The notes beneath the pieces were generated by a model that did no database searches, had not been told where the DNA came from, and saw only the letters and a list, made by a program, of their open reading frames with translations. A DNA stretch of 56,628 nucleotides, taken from NCBI RefSeq assembly GCF_016743335.1, contig NZ_WCJE01000012.1, forward strand, positions 1-56,628, given 5' to 3'. The DNA is from Streptococcus suis (GTDB lineage: Bacteria; Bacillota; Bacilli; Lactobacillales; Streptococcaceae). The translations under genes and the position numbers were made by a program. Positions 35,605 through 44,540 of the stretch are shown here, piece after piece; the stretch's first letter is position 1; each line of letters opens with the position of its first letter.

Positions 35605-35883
35605 ATGAACAAAAATTATTCATATCCACTTGATTTTTCGTGGAGCACAGAGGAGATTTCCTCCGTGCTTTCTTTTTTGAATCAGGTGGAGGCAGCTTAT
35701 GAAAAAGGAGCAGATGCGGTAGCTATATTAGCTAGTTATAAAAGCTTCAAAGATGTTGTTAAAAGTAAGGGACAGGAACGTCAAATTGATCGTGACTTTG
35801 AAGCAGTTTCTGGTTATTCAACCTATCGAGTTGTTAAGGCTGCTCGAGATAAAGGGAAAGGAGTTATTCGTTTTGGAAACTAA
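35605..35883 (+). CDS. UPF0223 family protein
   Basis: A 92-residue soluble protein of the UPF0223 (YktA) family, recognised by [20 protein letters not shown] and the position of [22 protein letters not shown]. The function is unknown. It sits between spx and an IMPase gene, a linkage conserved in streptococci, with weak ribosome binding (AAGAAAG) 9 nt before ATG. Confidence 0.85.
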   Translation: MNKNYSYPLDFSWSTEEISSVLSFLNQVEAAYEKGADAVAILASYKSFKDVVKSKGQERQIDRDFEAVSGYSTYRVVKAARDKGKGVIRFGN

Positions 35884-36631
35884 GTATCACTTTGCCCAAA
35901 CGATTGTCCTGGAAGCTGGAAATTTTCTCCGACAGCATTTACATGATGATCTTCAGATTGAAGAAAAGGGTGACTTTACAGACTTGGTAACACACCTTGA
36001 TAAACAAGTGCAAGAAATGCTGACTCAACAGATTCAATCTCGCTATCAGGGTGATGGGATTTTAGGTGAGGAAGGTGGGGACGTTTCTTCTATTCATGAG
36101 GGAAATGTTTGGGTTATTGATCCAATTGATGGCACCACAAATTTTATTGCTCAGAAAACTGATTTTGCCATTATGATTGCCTATTTTGAAAATGGAGTAG
36201 GAAAGTTCGGTATCATTTATGATGTCATGCGAGACAAACTTTTCCATGGAGGAGATTCATTCCCTGTTTATTGCAATCAAGAACGCTTAAAGAAACCAGA
36301 GCTGCGCCCTCTTCGTCAGAGTTTGATAGGAATCAATGCAAAGTTGTACGCAGGCAATGCACATGGAGTGGCAGAATTAGCAAATCAAAGTTTAGGAACA
36401 AGATCTGTAGGAAGTGCTGGAATTGGTTTCGCCCACGTTCTGGAAGGAAGATTATTTGCCTATGCTTCTTATCTGTGTCCCTGGGACTACGCAGCAGCCA
36501 GTATTATTGGTTCCTCTTTAGGCTTAGTCATGTTAAGTTTTGATGGTCCGAGTCTGGCCTATGATAAGCGAGAGTTTGTCATGCTAGTATCAGAATCCCA
36601 TCTTGAGGAAGTGAAGGGATATATATTCTAA
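35873..36631 (+). CDS. Inositol monophosphatase family protein
   Basis: A 252-residue Mg2+-dependent sugar phosphatase of the SuhB/IMPase fold. Metal-binding motifs are GEEGGD (near 66-71) and DPIDGTTNF (near 84-92), with the C-terminal WDYAAA near 206. The substrate could be inositol phosphate, a nucleotide phosphate or another phosphosugar. Start: TTG 35873 (ETKYHFAQ follows) with AAAGGAG 9 nt upstream inside the preceding gene; the longer frame from 35753 is a read-through of the UPF0223 region. It overlaps the UPF0223 gene by 11 bp and shares 1 nt with the next gene. Confidence 0.87.
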   Translation: METKYHFAQTIVLEAGNFLRQHLHDDLQIEEKGDFTDLVTHLDKQVQEMLTQQIQSRYQGDGILGEEGGDVSSIHEGNVWVIDPIDGTTNFIAQKTDFAIMIAYFENGVGKFGIIYDVMRDKLFHGGDSFPVYCNQERLKKPELRPLRQSLIGINAKLYAGNAHGVAELANQSLGTRSVGSAGIGFAHVLEGRLFAYASYLCPWDYAAASIIGSSLGLVMLSFDGPSLAYDKREFVMLVSESHLEEVKGYIF

Positions 36632-37932
36632 TGCAATTACCACAGGATTTTATAGATAAATATAATCATTTGCTTGGTAGTGAAGCCCAAGCATTTTTTG
36701 AGAGTTTTGAACAAGAGCCAATCTCAGGATTTCGCACAAATCCTCTTAAAGAAAGCCAATTGGACTTTGAGCAACCAATCCCTAATATGACTTGGTCATA
36801 CTATGGTAAGGTCTCAGGAAAGTCTCCAGAACATGTAACTGGCTTAGTCTACTCACAAGAGCCAGCTGCACAGGTTGTCGGTCAGATTGCAGCACCGAAA
36901 AAAGGGATGAAAGTATTGGACTTGGCAGCAGCGCCAGGAGGAAAGTCTACTCACTTGCTTTCATACTTAGAAAATACGGGGCTCTTGGTTAGTAATGAAA
37001 TTTCTAACAAACGTGCAAAAATTTTGGCTGAAAATATTGAGCGTTTCGGAGCGAGGAATGTTGTTGTTACAAATGAATCAGCAGACCGCTTGGAAAAGGT
37101 CTTTCCAGGATATTTCGATATGATTGTCCTAGACGCTCCCTGTTCAGGTGAAGGGATGTTTCGAAAAGACCCCGATGCGATTCAATATTGGTCCAAACAT
37201 TATCCAGCACAATGTGCCAGCTTACAGCGTGAAATTTTAGAATCGGCCTTGAACATGTTGGCTCCAGATGGTCAATTGATTTATTCTACTTGCACTTGGT
37301 CACCAGAGGAAAATGAAGAAGTAGTGACGTGGCTCTTAGAACAGTTTGATTTGGAACTAATAGACATTCCTAAAATCAATGGAATGGTAGAAGGAGTCGG
37401 TTATCCAGAAGTTGCTCGTATGTATCCCCACCATTTTGCAGGAGAAGGTCAGTTCGTTGCCAAATTTAGATTTCTAGGGGAAGTCAGTCAGAAAAAATTA
37501 AAACCAGGAAAATCCAATTTGAATAGAGAACAACAAGCTCTCTGGAAAGAATTTGAACAGAAGCATTTAAGGGTTCAATTGGATGGTTTACTGCAGGTTT
37601 TTGGCGACAATCTCTATCTACTGCCACACGGCCTTCCTGATTTGTCAAAAGTAAAGATTGCTCGAAATGGTCTTCACTTGGGGACGTTTAAGAAAAAAAG
37701 ATTTGAACCAAGTTTTGCTTTAGGTCTAGCACTCCATAGTTCGGAGGTTAAAAATCGAGTGGAAATCAGCTCAGAAGAATTCTCGTCCTATACTGCTGGA
37801 CATACAATAGCTGTGTCCAAGGATTTATCTAATGGCTGGTATCAGGTAGCAGTTCAGGGGAACGGTCTTGGTTTCGCAAAAATTGTATCTGGAACGCTTA
37901 AAAACGGCTTTCCAAAAGGGTTGAGATTTTAA
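36631..37932 (+). CDS. RsmF-like rRNA (cytosine-C5) methyltransferase
   Basis: A 433-residue NOL1/NOP2/SUN-family SAM-dependent RNA methyltransferase. The SAM site VLDLAAAPGGKSTHL is near residues 97-111, the DAPCSGEGMFRKD motif IV near 171-183, and the motif VI catalytic Cys in STCTWSPEENE near 222-232. The C-terminal extension (about 300-433) is as in RsmF/YebU, which modify 16S rRNA; the exact target is unproven. Start ATG overlaps the IMPase stop by 1 nt, so translation is coupled. Confidence 0.88.
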   Translation: MQLPQDFIDKYNHLLGSEAQAFFESFEQEPISGFRTNPLKESQLDFEQPIPNMTWSYYGKVSGKSPEHVTGLVYSQEPAAQVVGQIAAPKKGMKVLDLAAAPGGKSTHLLSYLENTGLLVSNEISNKRAKILAENIERFGARNVVVTNESADRLEKVFPGYFDMIVLDAPCSGEGMFRKDPDAIQYWSKHYPAQCASLQREILESALNMLAPDGQLIYSTCTWSPEENEEVVTWLLEQFDLELIDIPKINGMVEGVGYPEVARMYPHHFAGEGQFVAKFRFLGEVSQKKLKPGKSNLNREQQALWKEFEQKHLRVQLDGLLQVFGDNLYLLPHGLPDLSKVKIARNGLHLGTFKKKRFEPSFALGLALHSSEVKNRVEISSEEFSSYTAGHTIAVSKDLSNGWYQVAVQGNGLGFAKIVSGTLKNGFPKGLRF

Positions 37933-37952
37933 AATAAATCAGCAATTTTTTT

Positions 37953-38016
37953 TTGCAACTTGTCTTTTTATATGATATAGTGGATGAGTGGAAATAACTT
38001 GTAAATTCTATGTAAA
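37953..38016 (+). promoter_or_regulatory. pst promoter with 11-bp-spaced TGTAAA repeats
   Basis: TTGCAA (37953-37958), 17 nt, TATAGT (37976-37981) with an extended TGA. Downstream are TGGAAA (37989), TGTAAA (38000) and TGTAAA (38011), each 11 bp apart. On the minus strand this reads TTTACA-N5-TTTACA, like a Pho box for a PhoP/PnpR-type regulator, though it sits downstream rather than upstream of this -10. Confidence 0.5.
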
Positions 38017-38069
38017 ATACAGAGTTAATTTTAGGAGATTCCACTGAAAAATGTAAAGGAAAAAACGAA

Positions 38070-38939
38070 ATGAAAAAAAAGCAGAAGCTTGGAATTGCAG
38101 CTTTGTTTCTTTTGAGTAGTATGGCTCTTTCAGGTTGTTCTTCTTGGATCGATCGAGGAGAGTCTATTACAGCCGTAGGTTCGACAGCGCTTCAACCACT
38201 TGTTGAGGCAGCAGCAGATGAATTTGGTAGTGTCAATATCGGTAAATCCGTCAACGTTCAGGGTGGAGGGTCAGGTACTGGCTTGTCACAAGTTCAGTCT
38301 GGAGCAGTTCAGATTGGTAACTCTGACGTATTTGCTGAGGAAAAAGAAGGGATTGATGCCAGCAAATTGGTAGACCATCAAGTTGCCGTTGCAGGTCTTG
38401 CTGTGATTGTCAATGAAAAAGTCACAGTTGATAATATTACCACAGAAGATCTTCGTAAGATTTTCACTGGTGAGATTACCAACTGGAAAGAACTGGGTGG
38501 TAAGGATTTGGAAATTTCAATCATTAACCGTGCAGCTAGTTCAGGTTCACGTGCGACCTTTGATAGTGTTATCATGGATGGACAAACCGCAACTCAGAGT
38601 CAAGAACAAGATTCTAACGGTATGGTAAAATCTATTGTTGCTCAGACATCAGGTGCAATTTCCTACCTATCATTTGCTTATCTAGATGATTCCGTTAAAA
38701 CAATTAAGTTAAACGGTTTTGAACCAACTGCTGAAAATGTAGCAACAAATGATTGGCCAATTTGGTCCTATGAGCATATGTATACGATGGGAAATGCGAC
38801 TGATTTGACAGAAGAATTTTTAGATTACATGATGTCAGATGAGGTTCAAGATGGTATCGTTGAAAGTATGGGATACATTTCTATCAACGATATGAAAGTT
38901 GTGAAAAGTGCTGATGGCACGGTGTCTGAGAAGGAGTAA
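38070..38939 (+). CDS. pstS: Phosphate-binding lipoprotein PstS
   Basis: High-affinity phosphate receptor of the Pst ABC importer, lipid-anchored outside the membrane. The signal peptide ends in the lipobox LSGC (Cys23). Phosphate-binding segments are visible as GSTALQPL near 37-44, GSGTGLSQV near 67-75, and [13 protein letters not shown] near 155-167. At 289 residues it is normal. It is the first gene of pstS-pstC-pstA-pstB1-pstB2-phoU; the next gene begins 2 nt after its stop. Confidence 0.95.
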   Translation: MKKKQKLGIAALFLLSSMALSGCSSWIDRGESITAVGSTALQPLVEAAADEFGSVNIGKSVNVQGGGSGTGLSQVQSGAVQIGNSDVFAEEKEGIDASKLVDHQVAVAGLAVIVNEKVTVDNITTEDLRKIFTGEITNWKELGGKDLEISIINRAASSGSRATFDSVIMDGQTATQSQEQDSNGMVKSIVAQTSGAISYLSFAYLDDSVKTIKLNGFEPTAENVATNDWPIWSYEHMYTMGNATDLTEEFLDYMMSDEVQDGIVESMGYISINDMKVVKSADGTVSEKE

Positions 38940-38941
38940 GC

Positions 38942-39859
38942 ATGAAAAACGAACAACTAGCAAAAGAGTTATCGTCTCCATCTAAAAACTCTCGATTAGA
39001 GAAGTTTGGTAAGGTAATTACATTCCTTTGTCTGTCATTGATTGTCTTTATTGTTGCAATGATTTTGATTTTCGTTGCACAGCGTGGATTATCGACTTTC
39101 TTTGTTGACGGTGTGAGCATCACTGATTTCTTATTTGGAAGCAAGTGGGAACCAAGCTCGAAAATATTTGGTGCCCTGCCAATGATTTCAGGTTCTTTCA
39201 TTGTTACGATTCTGTCAGCTGTTGTTGCGACCCCTATCGCAATCGGTGCAGCAGTCTTTATGACAGAAATATCACCAAAACGTGGTGCAAAAATCTTACA
39301 ACCGGTTATCGAACTTTTGGTTGGTATTCCATCGGTTGTATATGGTTTCATTGGTTTGCAAGTAGTTGTGCCATTTGTACGTTCAATCTTCGGTGGAACA
39401 GGTTTCGGTATCTTGTCGGGTGTATTTGTACTTTTTGTCATGATTTTGCCAACAGTAACCTTTATGACGGTAGATAGTTTGCGTGCAGTACCTCGTCACT
39501 ACCGCGAAGCAAGTTTGGCTATGGGAGCCACTCGTTGGCAGACGATTTGGCGTGTTATCTTGAATGCTGCTAAGCCAGGTATTTTTACGGCCGTTATCTT
39601 CGGAATGGCGCGTGCCTTTGGTGAAGCCTTGGCGATTCAGATGGTAGTTGGTAACTCAGCGGTTATCCCGACTTCCTTGACAACGCCAGCAGCGACTTTG
39701 ACTTCTGTTTTGACAATGGGTATCGGTAATACGGTTATGGGAACTGTTCAGAACAACGTCCTATGGTCCTTGGCCCTAGTCTTGCTCTTGATGAGCCTTA
39801 TCTTTAACATGATTATGAAATTTATTACAAGAGAGGGTAAGAAAAACTATGCACGCTAA
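38942..39859 (+). CDS. pstC: Phosphate ABC transporter permease PstC
   Basis: A 305-residue membrane subunit with six transmembrane helices (first at about 25-47). The phosphate permease phrases ELLVGIPSVVYGFIGL near 126-141 and the EAA loop DSLRAVPRHYREASLAMGATRWQT near 178-201 are present. It pairs with PstA to form the channel. AGGAG within the pstS stop region supports ATG 38942. The end overlaps pstA by 11 bp. Confidence 0.93.
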   Translation: MKNEQLAKELSSPSKNSRLEKFGKVITFLCLSLIVFIVAMILIFVAQRGLSTFFVDGVSITDFLFGSKWEPSSKIFGALPMISGSFIVTILSAVVATPIAIGAAVFMTEISPKRGAKILQPVIELLVGIPSVVYGFIGLQVVVPFVRSIFGGTGFGILSGVFVLFVMILPTVTFMTVDSLRAVPRHYREASLAMGATRWQTIWRVILNAAKPGIFTAVIFGMARAFGEALAIQMVVGNSAVIPTSLTTPAATLTSVLTMGIGNTVMGTVQNNVLWSLALVLLLMSLIFNMIMKFITREGKKNYAR

Positions 39860-40736
39860 AAAATTTGATAAATTGGCGACTGGAATTCTTTACTCAATCG
39901 CTGGTGTGATTGTCGTTATCCTGACGTCACTGATTCTTTACATCTTGCTACGTTGTCTGCCACATGTAAGCTGGGATTTTTTGACAAGTAAATCTTCATC
40001 TTACAAAGCTGGCGGTGGTATTGGAATTCAGCTCTACAACTCATTCTTCCTATTGGTTGTAACGCTCTTAATTTCTGTTCCCTTGTCAACTGGTGCAGGT
40101 ATTTATCTGGCTGAATATGCTAAAAAAGGTCCATTGACTAACTTTATCCGTACCTGTATTGAGATTTTGTCATCTCTTCCATCCGTTGTCGTTGGTTTGT
40201 TTGGTTACTTGATTTTCGTTGTTCAGTTTGAGTACGGTTTTTCTATCTTATCAGGTGCCTTGGCTCTTACAGTCTTCAACTTACCACAGATGACACGTAA
40301 CGTAGAGGACAGCCTTCGTCACGTTCACCATACACAACGTGAAGCAGGATTGGCTCTTGGTCTATCACGTTGGGAAACTGTTCTCCATGTTGTTATTCCA
40401 GAAGCACTGCCTGGTATTGTTACAGGTATCGTCTTGGCATCTGGTCGTATCTTCGGTGAGGCAGCAGCTCTTATCTACACGGCTGGTCAGTCAGCACCAG
40501 CTCTTGACTGGTCAAACTGGAATCCATTGAGTGTTACGAGTCCGATTTCTATCTTCCGTCAATCAGAAACTCTCGCGGTTCATATTTGGAAGGTCAACAG
40601 CGAAGGTACAATTCCAGATGCAACCCAAGTTTCTGCTGGTTCAGCAGCCATCCTCTTGGTCTTCATCTTGATTTTCAACCTTTCTGCACGATATATCGGT
40701 AAGAAACTTCATGCGAAAATGACTTCAGCAGCCTAG
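39849..40736 (+). CDS. pstA: Phosphate ABC transporter permease PstA
   Basis: A 295-residue membrane subunit with six transmembrane helices. Diagnostic segments are ILSSLPSVVVGLFGYL near 106-121, the EAA loop DSLRHVHHTQREAGLALGLSRWET near 153-176, and GEAAALIYTAG near 206-216. Translationally coupled to pstC by overlap. Confidence 0.93.
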   Translation: MHAKKFDKLATGILYSIAGVIVVILTSLILYILLRCLPHVSWDFLTSKSSSYKAGGGIGIQLYNSFFLLVVTLLISVPLSTGAGIYLAEYAKKGPLTNFIRTCIEILSSLPSVVVGLFGYLIFVVQFEYGFSILSGALALTVFNLPQMTRNVEDSLRHVHHTQREAGLALGLSRWETVLHVVIPEALPGIVTGIVLASGRIFGEAAALIYTAGQSAPALDWSNWNPLSVTSPISIFRQSETLAVHIWKVNSEGTIPDATQVSAGSAAILLVFILIFNLSARYIGKKLHAKMTSAA

Positions 40737-40760
40737 AAGTCTGACTTATAAGGAGAAAAA

Positions 40761-41564
40761 ATGGCAGATTACAACTGGAATGAACGCCATATCATTACTT
40801 TTCCAGAGGAGAATATCGCCCTTTCGACAAAAGATGTTCATGTTTACTATGGTAAAAATGAAGCGATCAAGGGCATTGATATGCAGTTCGAAAAAAATAA
40901 AATTACAGCCTTGATTGGACCATCAGGGTGTGGGAAATCAACCTATCTTCGCAGTCTTAATCGTATGAATGATACTATTGATATTGCTAAGGTAACCGGT
41001 CAAATTCTTTATGAAGGAATCGACATCAATAGACCAGATATGAACGTTTACGAAATTCGTAAGCATATCGGAATGGTATTCCAACGTCCCAACCCATTTG
41101 CAAAATCGATTTACCGCAACATCACATTCGCACATGAACGTGCAGGTGTGAAAGATAAGCAGGTTTTGGATGAGATTGTTGAAACTTCTCTGAAACAAGC
41201 AGCCCTTTGGGATCAGGTAAAAGATGACTTGCACAAGTCAGCCTTTACCTTATCAGGTGGACAGCAACAGCGTTTGTGTATTGCACGAGCTATCTCTGTA
41301 AAACCACAAATCTTGCTTATGGATGAGCCTGCATCAGCCTTGGATCCAATTGCGACTATGCAGTTAGAAGAAACTATGTTTGAATTGAAGAAGGACTACA
41401 CCATTATCATTGTTACGCACAATATGCAACAAGCAGCTCGTGCAAGTGATTACACAGCTTTCTTCTATCTGGGTGACTTGATTGAATATGATAAGACAGC
41501 AAACGTCTTCCAGAATGCAAAACTCAAGTCAACTAGTGACTACGTTTCAGGACATTTTGGATAG
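40761..41564 (+). CDS. pstB1: Phosphate ABC transporter ATPase PstB (first copy)
   Basis: A 267-residue ATPase of the Pst importer. Walker [10 protein letters not shown] is at about residues 53-61, Q-loop [12 protein letters not shown] near 110, signature LSGGQQQR near 168, Walker [14 protein letters not shown] near 188, and VTHNMQQ near 220. An N-terminal 15-residue extension ([13 protein letters not shown]) is not in the second copy. Two adjacent pstB genes are characteristic of streptococci. AAGGAG precedes the ATG. Confidence 0.93.
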   Translation: MADYNWNERHIITFPEENIALSTKDVHVYYGKNEAIKGIDMQFEKNKITALIGPSGCGKSTYLRSLNRMNDTIDIAKVTGQILYEGIDINRPDMNVYEIRKHIGMVFQRPNPFAKSIYRNITFAHERAGVKDKQVLDEIVETSLKQAALWDQVKDDLHKSAFTLSGGQQQRLCIARAISVKPQILLMDEPASALDPIATMQLEETMFELKKDYTIIIVTHNMQQAARASDYTAFFYLGDLIEYDKTANVFQNAKLKSTSDYVSGHFG

Positions 41565-41575
41565 AAAGGGAACAA

Positions 41576-42334
41576 ATGACATCACCTATTTTACAAGTAA
41601 AAGATTTGTCTGTTTACTATAACAAGAAAAAAGCCTTGAATAATGTGTCAATCGATTTCTATCCAAATGAAATTACTGCTTTGATTGGACCATCTGGTTC
41701 TGGTAAGTCAACCCTCTTGCGTTCTATTAATCGTATGGGAGATTTAAACCCAGAGGTAACATTGACAGGTGCGATTGATTACAACGGAAAGAACATATAC
41801 AGTCCTCGTACGGATACTGTTGATCTTCGTAAGGAAATCGGTATGGTATTCCAACAACCAAACCCATTCCCGATGTCTATCTATGAGAATGTCGTTTATG
41901 GTTTACGTATTAACGGTATCAAGGACAAGCAGGTCTTGGACGAAGCAGTTGAGCGTTCTTTGATTGGTGCATCTATTTGGAACGAGGTCAAAGATCGCTT
42001 GCATGACTCAGCAGTTGGACTTTCAGGTGGTCAGCAGCAACGTGTATGTGTGGCCCGCGTATTGGCAACAAGCCCAAAAATTATTTTGTTGGATGAGCCA
42101 ACTTCAGCCCTTGACCCAATCTCAGCTGGTAAAATTGAGGACACACTTTATGGTCTGAAAGATAAGTATACAATGGTGCTAGTAACACGTTCTATGCAAC
42201 AGGCATCACGTATTTCAGATCGAACAGGTTTCTTCCTTGATGGCGATTTGATAGAATACAATCTGACAAAAGAAATGTTCTTGAATCCTGCCAATAAAGA
42301 AACAGAAGACTACATTACAGGTAAGTTCGGCTAA
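41576..42334 (+). CDS. pstB2: Phosphate ABC transporter ATPase PstB (second copy)
   Basis: A 252-residue paralogue of the preceding gene with Walker [10 protein letters not shown] near residues 38-46, signature LSGGQQQR and Walker [14 protein letters not shown]. The H-loop differs: VTRSMQQ, with Arg in place of the usual His that senses gamma-phosphate, whereas pstB1 has VTHNMQQ. The two may form an asymmetric ATPase pair in one transporter, or be alternatives; sequence does not decide. It starts 11 nt after pstB1. Confidence 0.92.
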   Translation: MTSPILQVKDLSVYYNKKKALNNVSIDFYPNEITALIGPSGSGKSTLLRSINRMGDLNPEVTLTGAIDYNGKNIYSPRTDTVDLRKEIGMVFQQPNPFPMSIYENVVYGLRINGIKDKQVLDEAVERSLIGASIWNEVKDRLHDSAVGLSGGQQQRVCVARVLATSPKIILLDEPTSALDPISAGKIEDTLYGLKDKYTMVLVTRSMQQASRISDRTGFFLDGDLIEYNLTKEMFLNPANKETEDYITGKFG

Positions 42335-42362
42335 GGCCTATAAGAAAAAGAAAGAGGTTCAC

Positions 42363-43019
42363 ATGTTAAGAGCTCAATTTGAAGAGGAATTAGGAAAACT
42401 TCATAACCAATTTTACGCCATGGGGAACGAAGTGTTGGCACAAATCAACAATGCCGTTCGTGCCTTTACAACACATGATCGTGAGTTGGCTAAAGAAGTG
42501 ATTGAAGCAGACAAGAAAATTAATGCTTTCGAAGTAAAATTGGAGAAAAAATCACTTGAAATCATCGCCCTTCAACAACCAGTTTCTACAGATTTACGGA
42601 GTGTTATCACTGTTTTAAAAGCAACCAGCGACTTGGAGCGTATGGGGGATCATGCTGTGTCTATTGCAAAAGCTGCTATTCGGATGAAGGGCGAAGTTCG
42701 CATTCCTGTAGTCGAGGAAGAAGTCAAGAAAATGGGGAAAGAAGTTCGCAAACTTGTTGAGGAAACGCTCGAACTATATCTAGCAAACTCTGATGTTGAG
42801 GTCGCTTATGAAGTAGCGGCTCGTGACGAAATCGTCAATGACTTTTATTCAGCCATCCAAGAATTAACAACAGAAGAAATCAAGAAGAATCCAGAATCCT
42901 TGGTTGCTGGTCGTGACTATTTCCAAGTGTTGACTTACTTGGAACGTGTTGGTGACTATGCTAAAAATATCTGTGAGTGGGTTGTTTACCTACGAACAGG
43001 CGACATTACCGAATTGTAA
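42363..43019 (+). CDS. phoU: Phosphate uptake regulator PhoU
   Basis: A 218-residue all-helical protein of two similar three-helix bundles. The repeated metal-binding pattern is seen as LERMGDHAVSIA (near 91-102) and LERVGDYAKNICEW (near 193-206). It moderates Pst transport and signals phosphate sufficiency to the regulatory system. Last gene of the pst operon; a stem-loop terminator follows. Confidence 0.94.
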   Translation: MLRAQFEEELGKLHNQFYAMGNEVLAQINNAVRAFTTHDRELAKEVIEADKKINAFEVKLEKKSLEIIALQQPVSTDLRSVITVLKATSDLERMGDHAVSIAKAAIRMKGEVRIPVVEEEVKKMGKEVRKLVEETLELYLANSDVEVAYEVAARDEIVNDFYSAIQELTTEEIKKNPESLVAGRDYFQVLTYLERVGDYAKNICEWVVYLRTGDITEL

Positions 43020-43023
43020 GATG

Positions 43024-43045
43024 GAAGTCCGAAAGGACTTCTTTT
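43024..43045 (+). terminator. Terminator of the pst-phoU operon
   Basis: GAAGTCC (43024-43030) and GGACTTC (43035-43041) form a perfect stem around GAAA, followed by TTTT. Confidence 0.8.
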
Positions 43046-43052
43046 AGTTTGC

Positions 43053-43106
43053 TTTAAGGAAAATGCAATGAATCTTTAGCTTGGTTTAAGTTTCTCATTC
43101 TATACT
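43053..43106 (+). promoter_or_regulatory. CiaR-like promoter of the repeat-protein gene
   Basis: TTTAAG (43085-43090) lies exactly 10 nt before TATACT (43101-43106). CTTTAG precedes it after 5 nt (43074-43079), approximating the CiaR direct repeat TTTAAG-N5-TTTAAG; the first half is imperfect (4 of 6). A further TTTAAG is at 43053-43058. No usable -35 is present, consistent with activator dependence. Confidence 0.5.
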
Positions 43107-43168
43107 GTTCGTGTCATCAGGTGAGTAAAGACTCGCTATGATAAAATTTTATTGAAAAGAGGAATTTT

Positions 43169-43723
43169 ATGTCAATGATCAATCAATTAAAGTCACAGTC
43201 GAAAACAGTTTTGGCAGCGGTTGCTATTACGGCAGCAACTGTAGGTTTTGCTGGAGGTATGAGCATTTCAAAATCTTCAACAGCTGTATCGACACAAAGC
43301 CAAGCTGCATTAGCTCAGAATGGAGCAACGAACGGACAAGCTAATTCAATCGCAGGTAATCAAATGCCGCCCGCCTCTAATGGTGGTATGCAAGGCATGC
43401 CACCTGGTCAAAATGGAGACACTCAAGGCCTGCCTCCAGGACAGAATGGGAATAGTCAAGGTATGACTCCACCAGATGCAACAGGCGAAACAACCCAAGG
43501 AATGCCATCTGGTCGAAACGGTGAGATGCGTGGTATGCCACCTGGTCAAAATGGCAATACCCAAGGCATGCCACCTGGACAAGGTACCTCCCCTCATGAT
43601 GCAACAAGTGGAGCAACTCAGTCAAACTCGAGTACTTCTTCTGATGAAGTAAATGCTTTAAAAGAGAAGAATCAAGAAATAAAATCCCAAATTTCAGGTA
43701 GTTCTAGCACTTCAAACCAATAG
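43169..43723 (+). CDS. Secreted or surface-anchored Gly/Pro/Gln/Asn-repeat protein
   Basis: A 184-residue low-complexity protein. Residues 12-33 form one hydrophobic signal-anchor (VLAAVAITAATVGFAGGMSI). From 65 to 140 an imperfect 12-residue unit GMPPGQNGxxQG recurs with interruptions (MPPDAT-like linkers), at DNA level a 36-bp repeat. The end is Ser/Thr-rich with a short charged helix (EVNALKEKNQEIKSQI). No LPXTG motif is present. The function is unknown; it is likely an extended wall-associated protein. AGAGG precedes the ATG. It lies between phoU and ciaR and has a CiaR-like promoter. Confidence 0.7.
   Translation: MSMINQLKSQSKTVLAAVAITAATVGFAGGMSISKSSTAVSTQSQAALAQNGATNGQANSIAGNQMPPASNGGMQGMPPGQNGDTQGLPPGQNGNSQGMTPPDATGETTQGMPSGRNGEMRGMPPGQNGNTQGMPPGQGTSPHDATSGATQSNSSTSSDEVNALKEKNQEIKSQISGSSSTSNQ
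43366..43588 (+). repeat. Degenerate 36-bp coding repeats
   Basis: Tandem and interrupted copies of a unit centred on GGCATGCCACCTGGTCAAAA (for example about 43396, 43531 and 43564, with more divergent copies between) encode GMPPGQNG. Such arrays can change copy number by recombination or slippage. Confidence 0.65.
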
Positions 43724-43740
43724 GAAAAATTTGAGATAAG

Positions 43741-43842
43741 TGGTATAATGAATTAAACTCTGACAGAAATGCAGAGGCAACTTATTAAAGTGAAAAAATA
43801 TGTTCAAAGACCAAGTTTTTACTTGTGTCTTTGAATTGTCTT
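43741..43842 (+). promoter_or_regulatory. ciaRH leader: extended -10 promoter and 14-bp hairpin
   Basis: TGGTATAAT (43741-43749) begins a leader of about 110 nt. In it TTCAAAGAC (43803-43811) and CAAGT pair with ACTTG and GTCTTTGAA (to 43834) with one bulged T and a TTTT loop. TTGTCTTTT follows. The hairpin could be an attenuator, or the 3' end of a short RNA of about 85-90 nt, ahead of the ciaR ribosome site TAAGGAG. Confidence 0.5.
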
Positions 43843-43868
43843 TTAGATATTAGGTTAAGGAGATAGAC

Positions 43869-44540
43869 ATGATTAAGATTTTGTTAGTAGAAGACGATTT
43901 AAGCCTATCCAATTCAGTTTTTGACTTCCTAGATGATTTTGCGGATGTTATGCAAGTTTTTGATGGAGAAGAAGGAATCTATGAAGCGGAAACTGGTGTG
44001 TACGACTTAATTTTATTAGATTTAATGTTACCTGAAAAAGACGGCTTCCAAGTTTTGAAAGAGTTACGTGAAAAAGGTGTTACGACACCTGTTCTGATTA
44101 CAACAGCCAAGGAAAGTCTAGAGGATAAAGGCCATGGTTTTGAATTGGGAGCTGATGACTACTTGACAAAACCGTTTTATTTAGAAGAATTGAAGATGCG
44201 AATTCAAGCTCTATTAAAACGATCGGGCAAGTTTAATGAAAACACACTGACTTATGGGGACGTGACCGTTGACTTATCGACAAACTCTACAACTGTAAAT
44301 GGCGAAGAAGTTGAATTGCTAGGAAAAGAATTCGATCTACTAGTCTACTTCTTGCAAAATCAAAATGTTATCTTGCCAAAAACTCAAATTTTTGACCGTA
44401 TTTGGGGATTTGACAGTGACACTACTATTTCAGTAGTAGAAGTATATGTTTCTAAAATTAGGAAAAAGTTGAAAGGAACGACCTTCGGGGAAAATCTTCA
44501 AACCCTGCGTAGTGTCGGATACATTCTAAAAAATGCCTAA
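43869..44540 (+). CDS. ciaR: Two-component response regulator CiaR
   Basis: A 223-residue OmpR-family regulator very close to pneumococcal CiaR ([40 protein letters not shown]). The receiver domain 1-118 has phospho-acceptor Asp51 and LTKPF near residue 99; the C-terminal winged helix (130-223) has the [17 protein letters not shown] recognition helix. CiaR controls competence, virulence, envelope stress tolerance and small RNAs in streptococci. It forms an operon with ciaH, overlapping by 8 bp. Confidence 0.95.
   Translation: MIKILLVEDDLSLSNSVFDFLDDFADVMQVFDGEEGIYEAETGVYDLILLDLMLPEKDGFQVLKELREKGVTTPVLITTAKESLEDKGHGFELGADDYLTKPFYLEELKMRIQALLKRSGKFNENTLTYGDVTVDLSTNSTTVNGEEVELLGKEFDLLVYFLQNQNVILPKTQIFDRIWGFDSDTTISVVEVYVSKIRKKLKGTTFGENLQTLRSVGYILKNA

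Noticed and set aside
38884..39441. 185-residue antisense reading frame across pstS/pstC
   Set aside because: Composition mirrors the membrane-protein codons of pstC; no promoter or ribosome site.
43366..43588. CRISPR array
   Set aside because: The 36-bp repeats are in frame within a coding sequence and lack unique spacers.
43346..43625. Two antisense reading frames over the repeat protein gene
   Set aside because: They arise from the 36-bp repeat read backwards and in another frame; low-complexity and without start signals.
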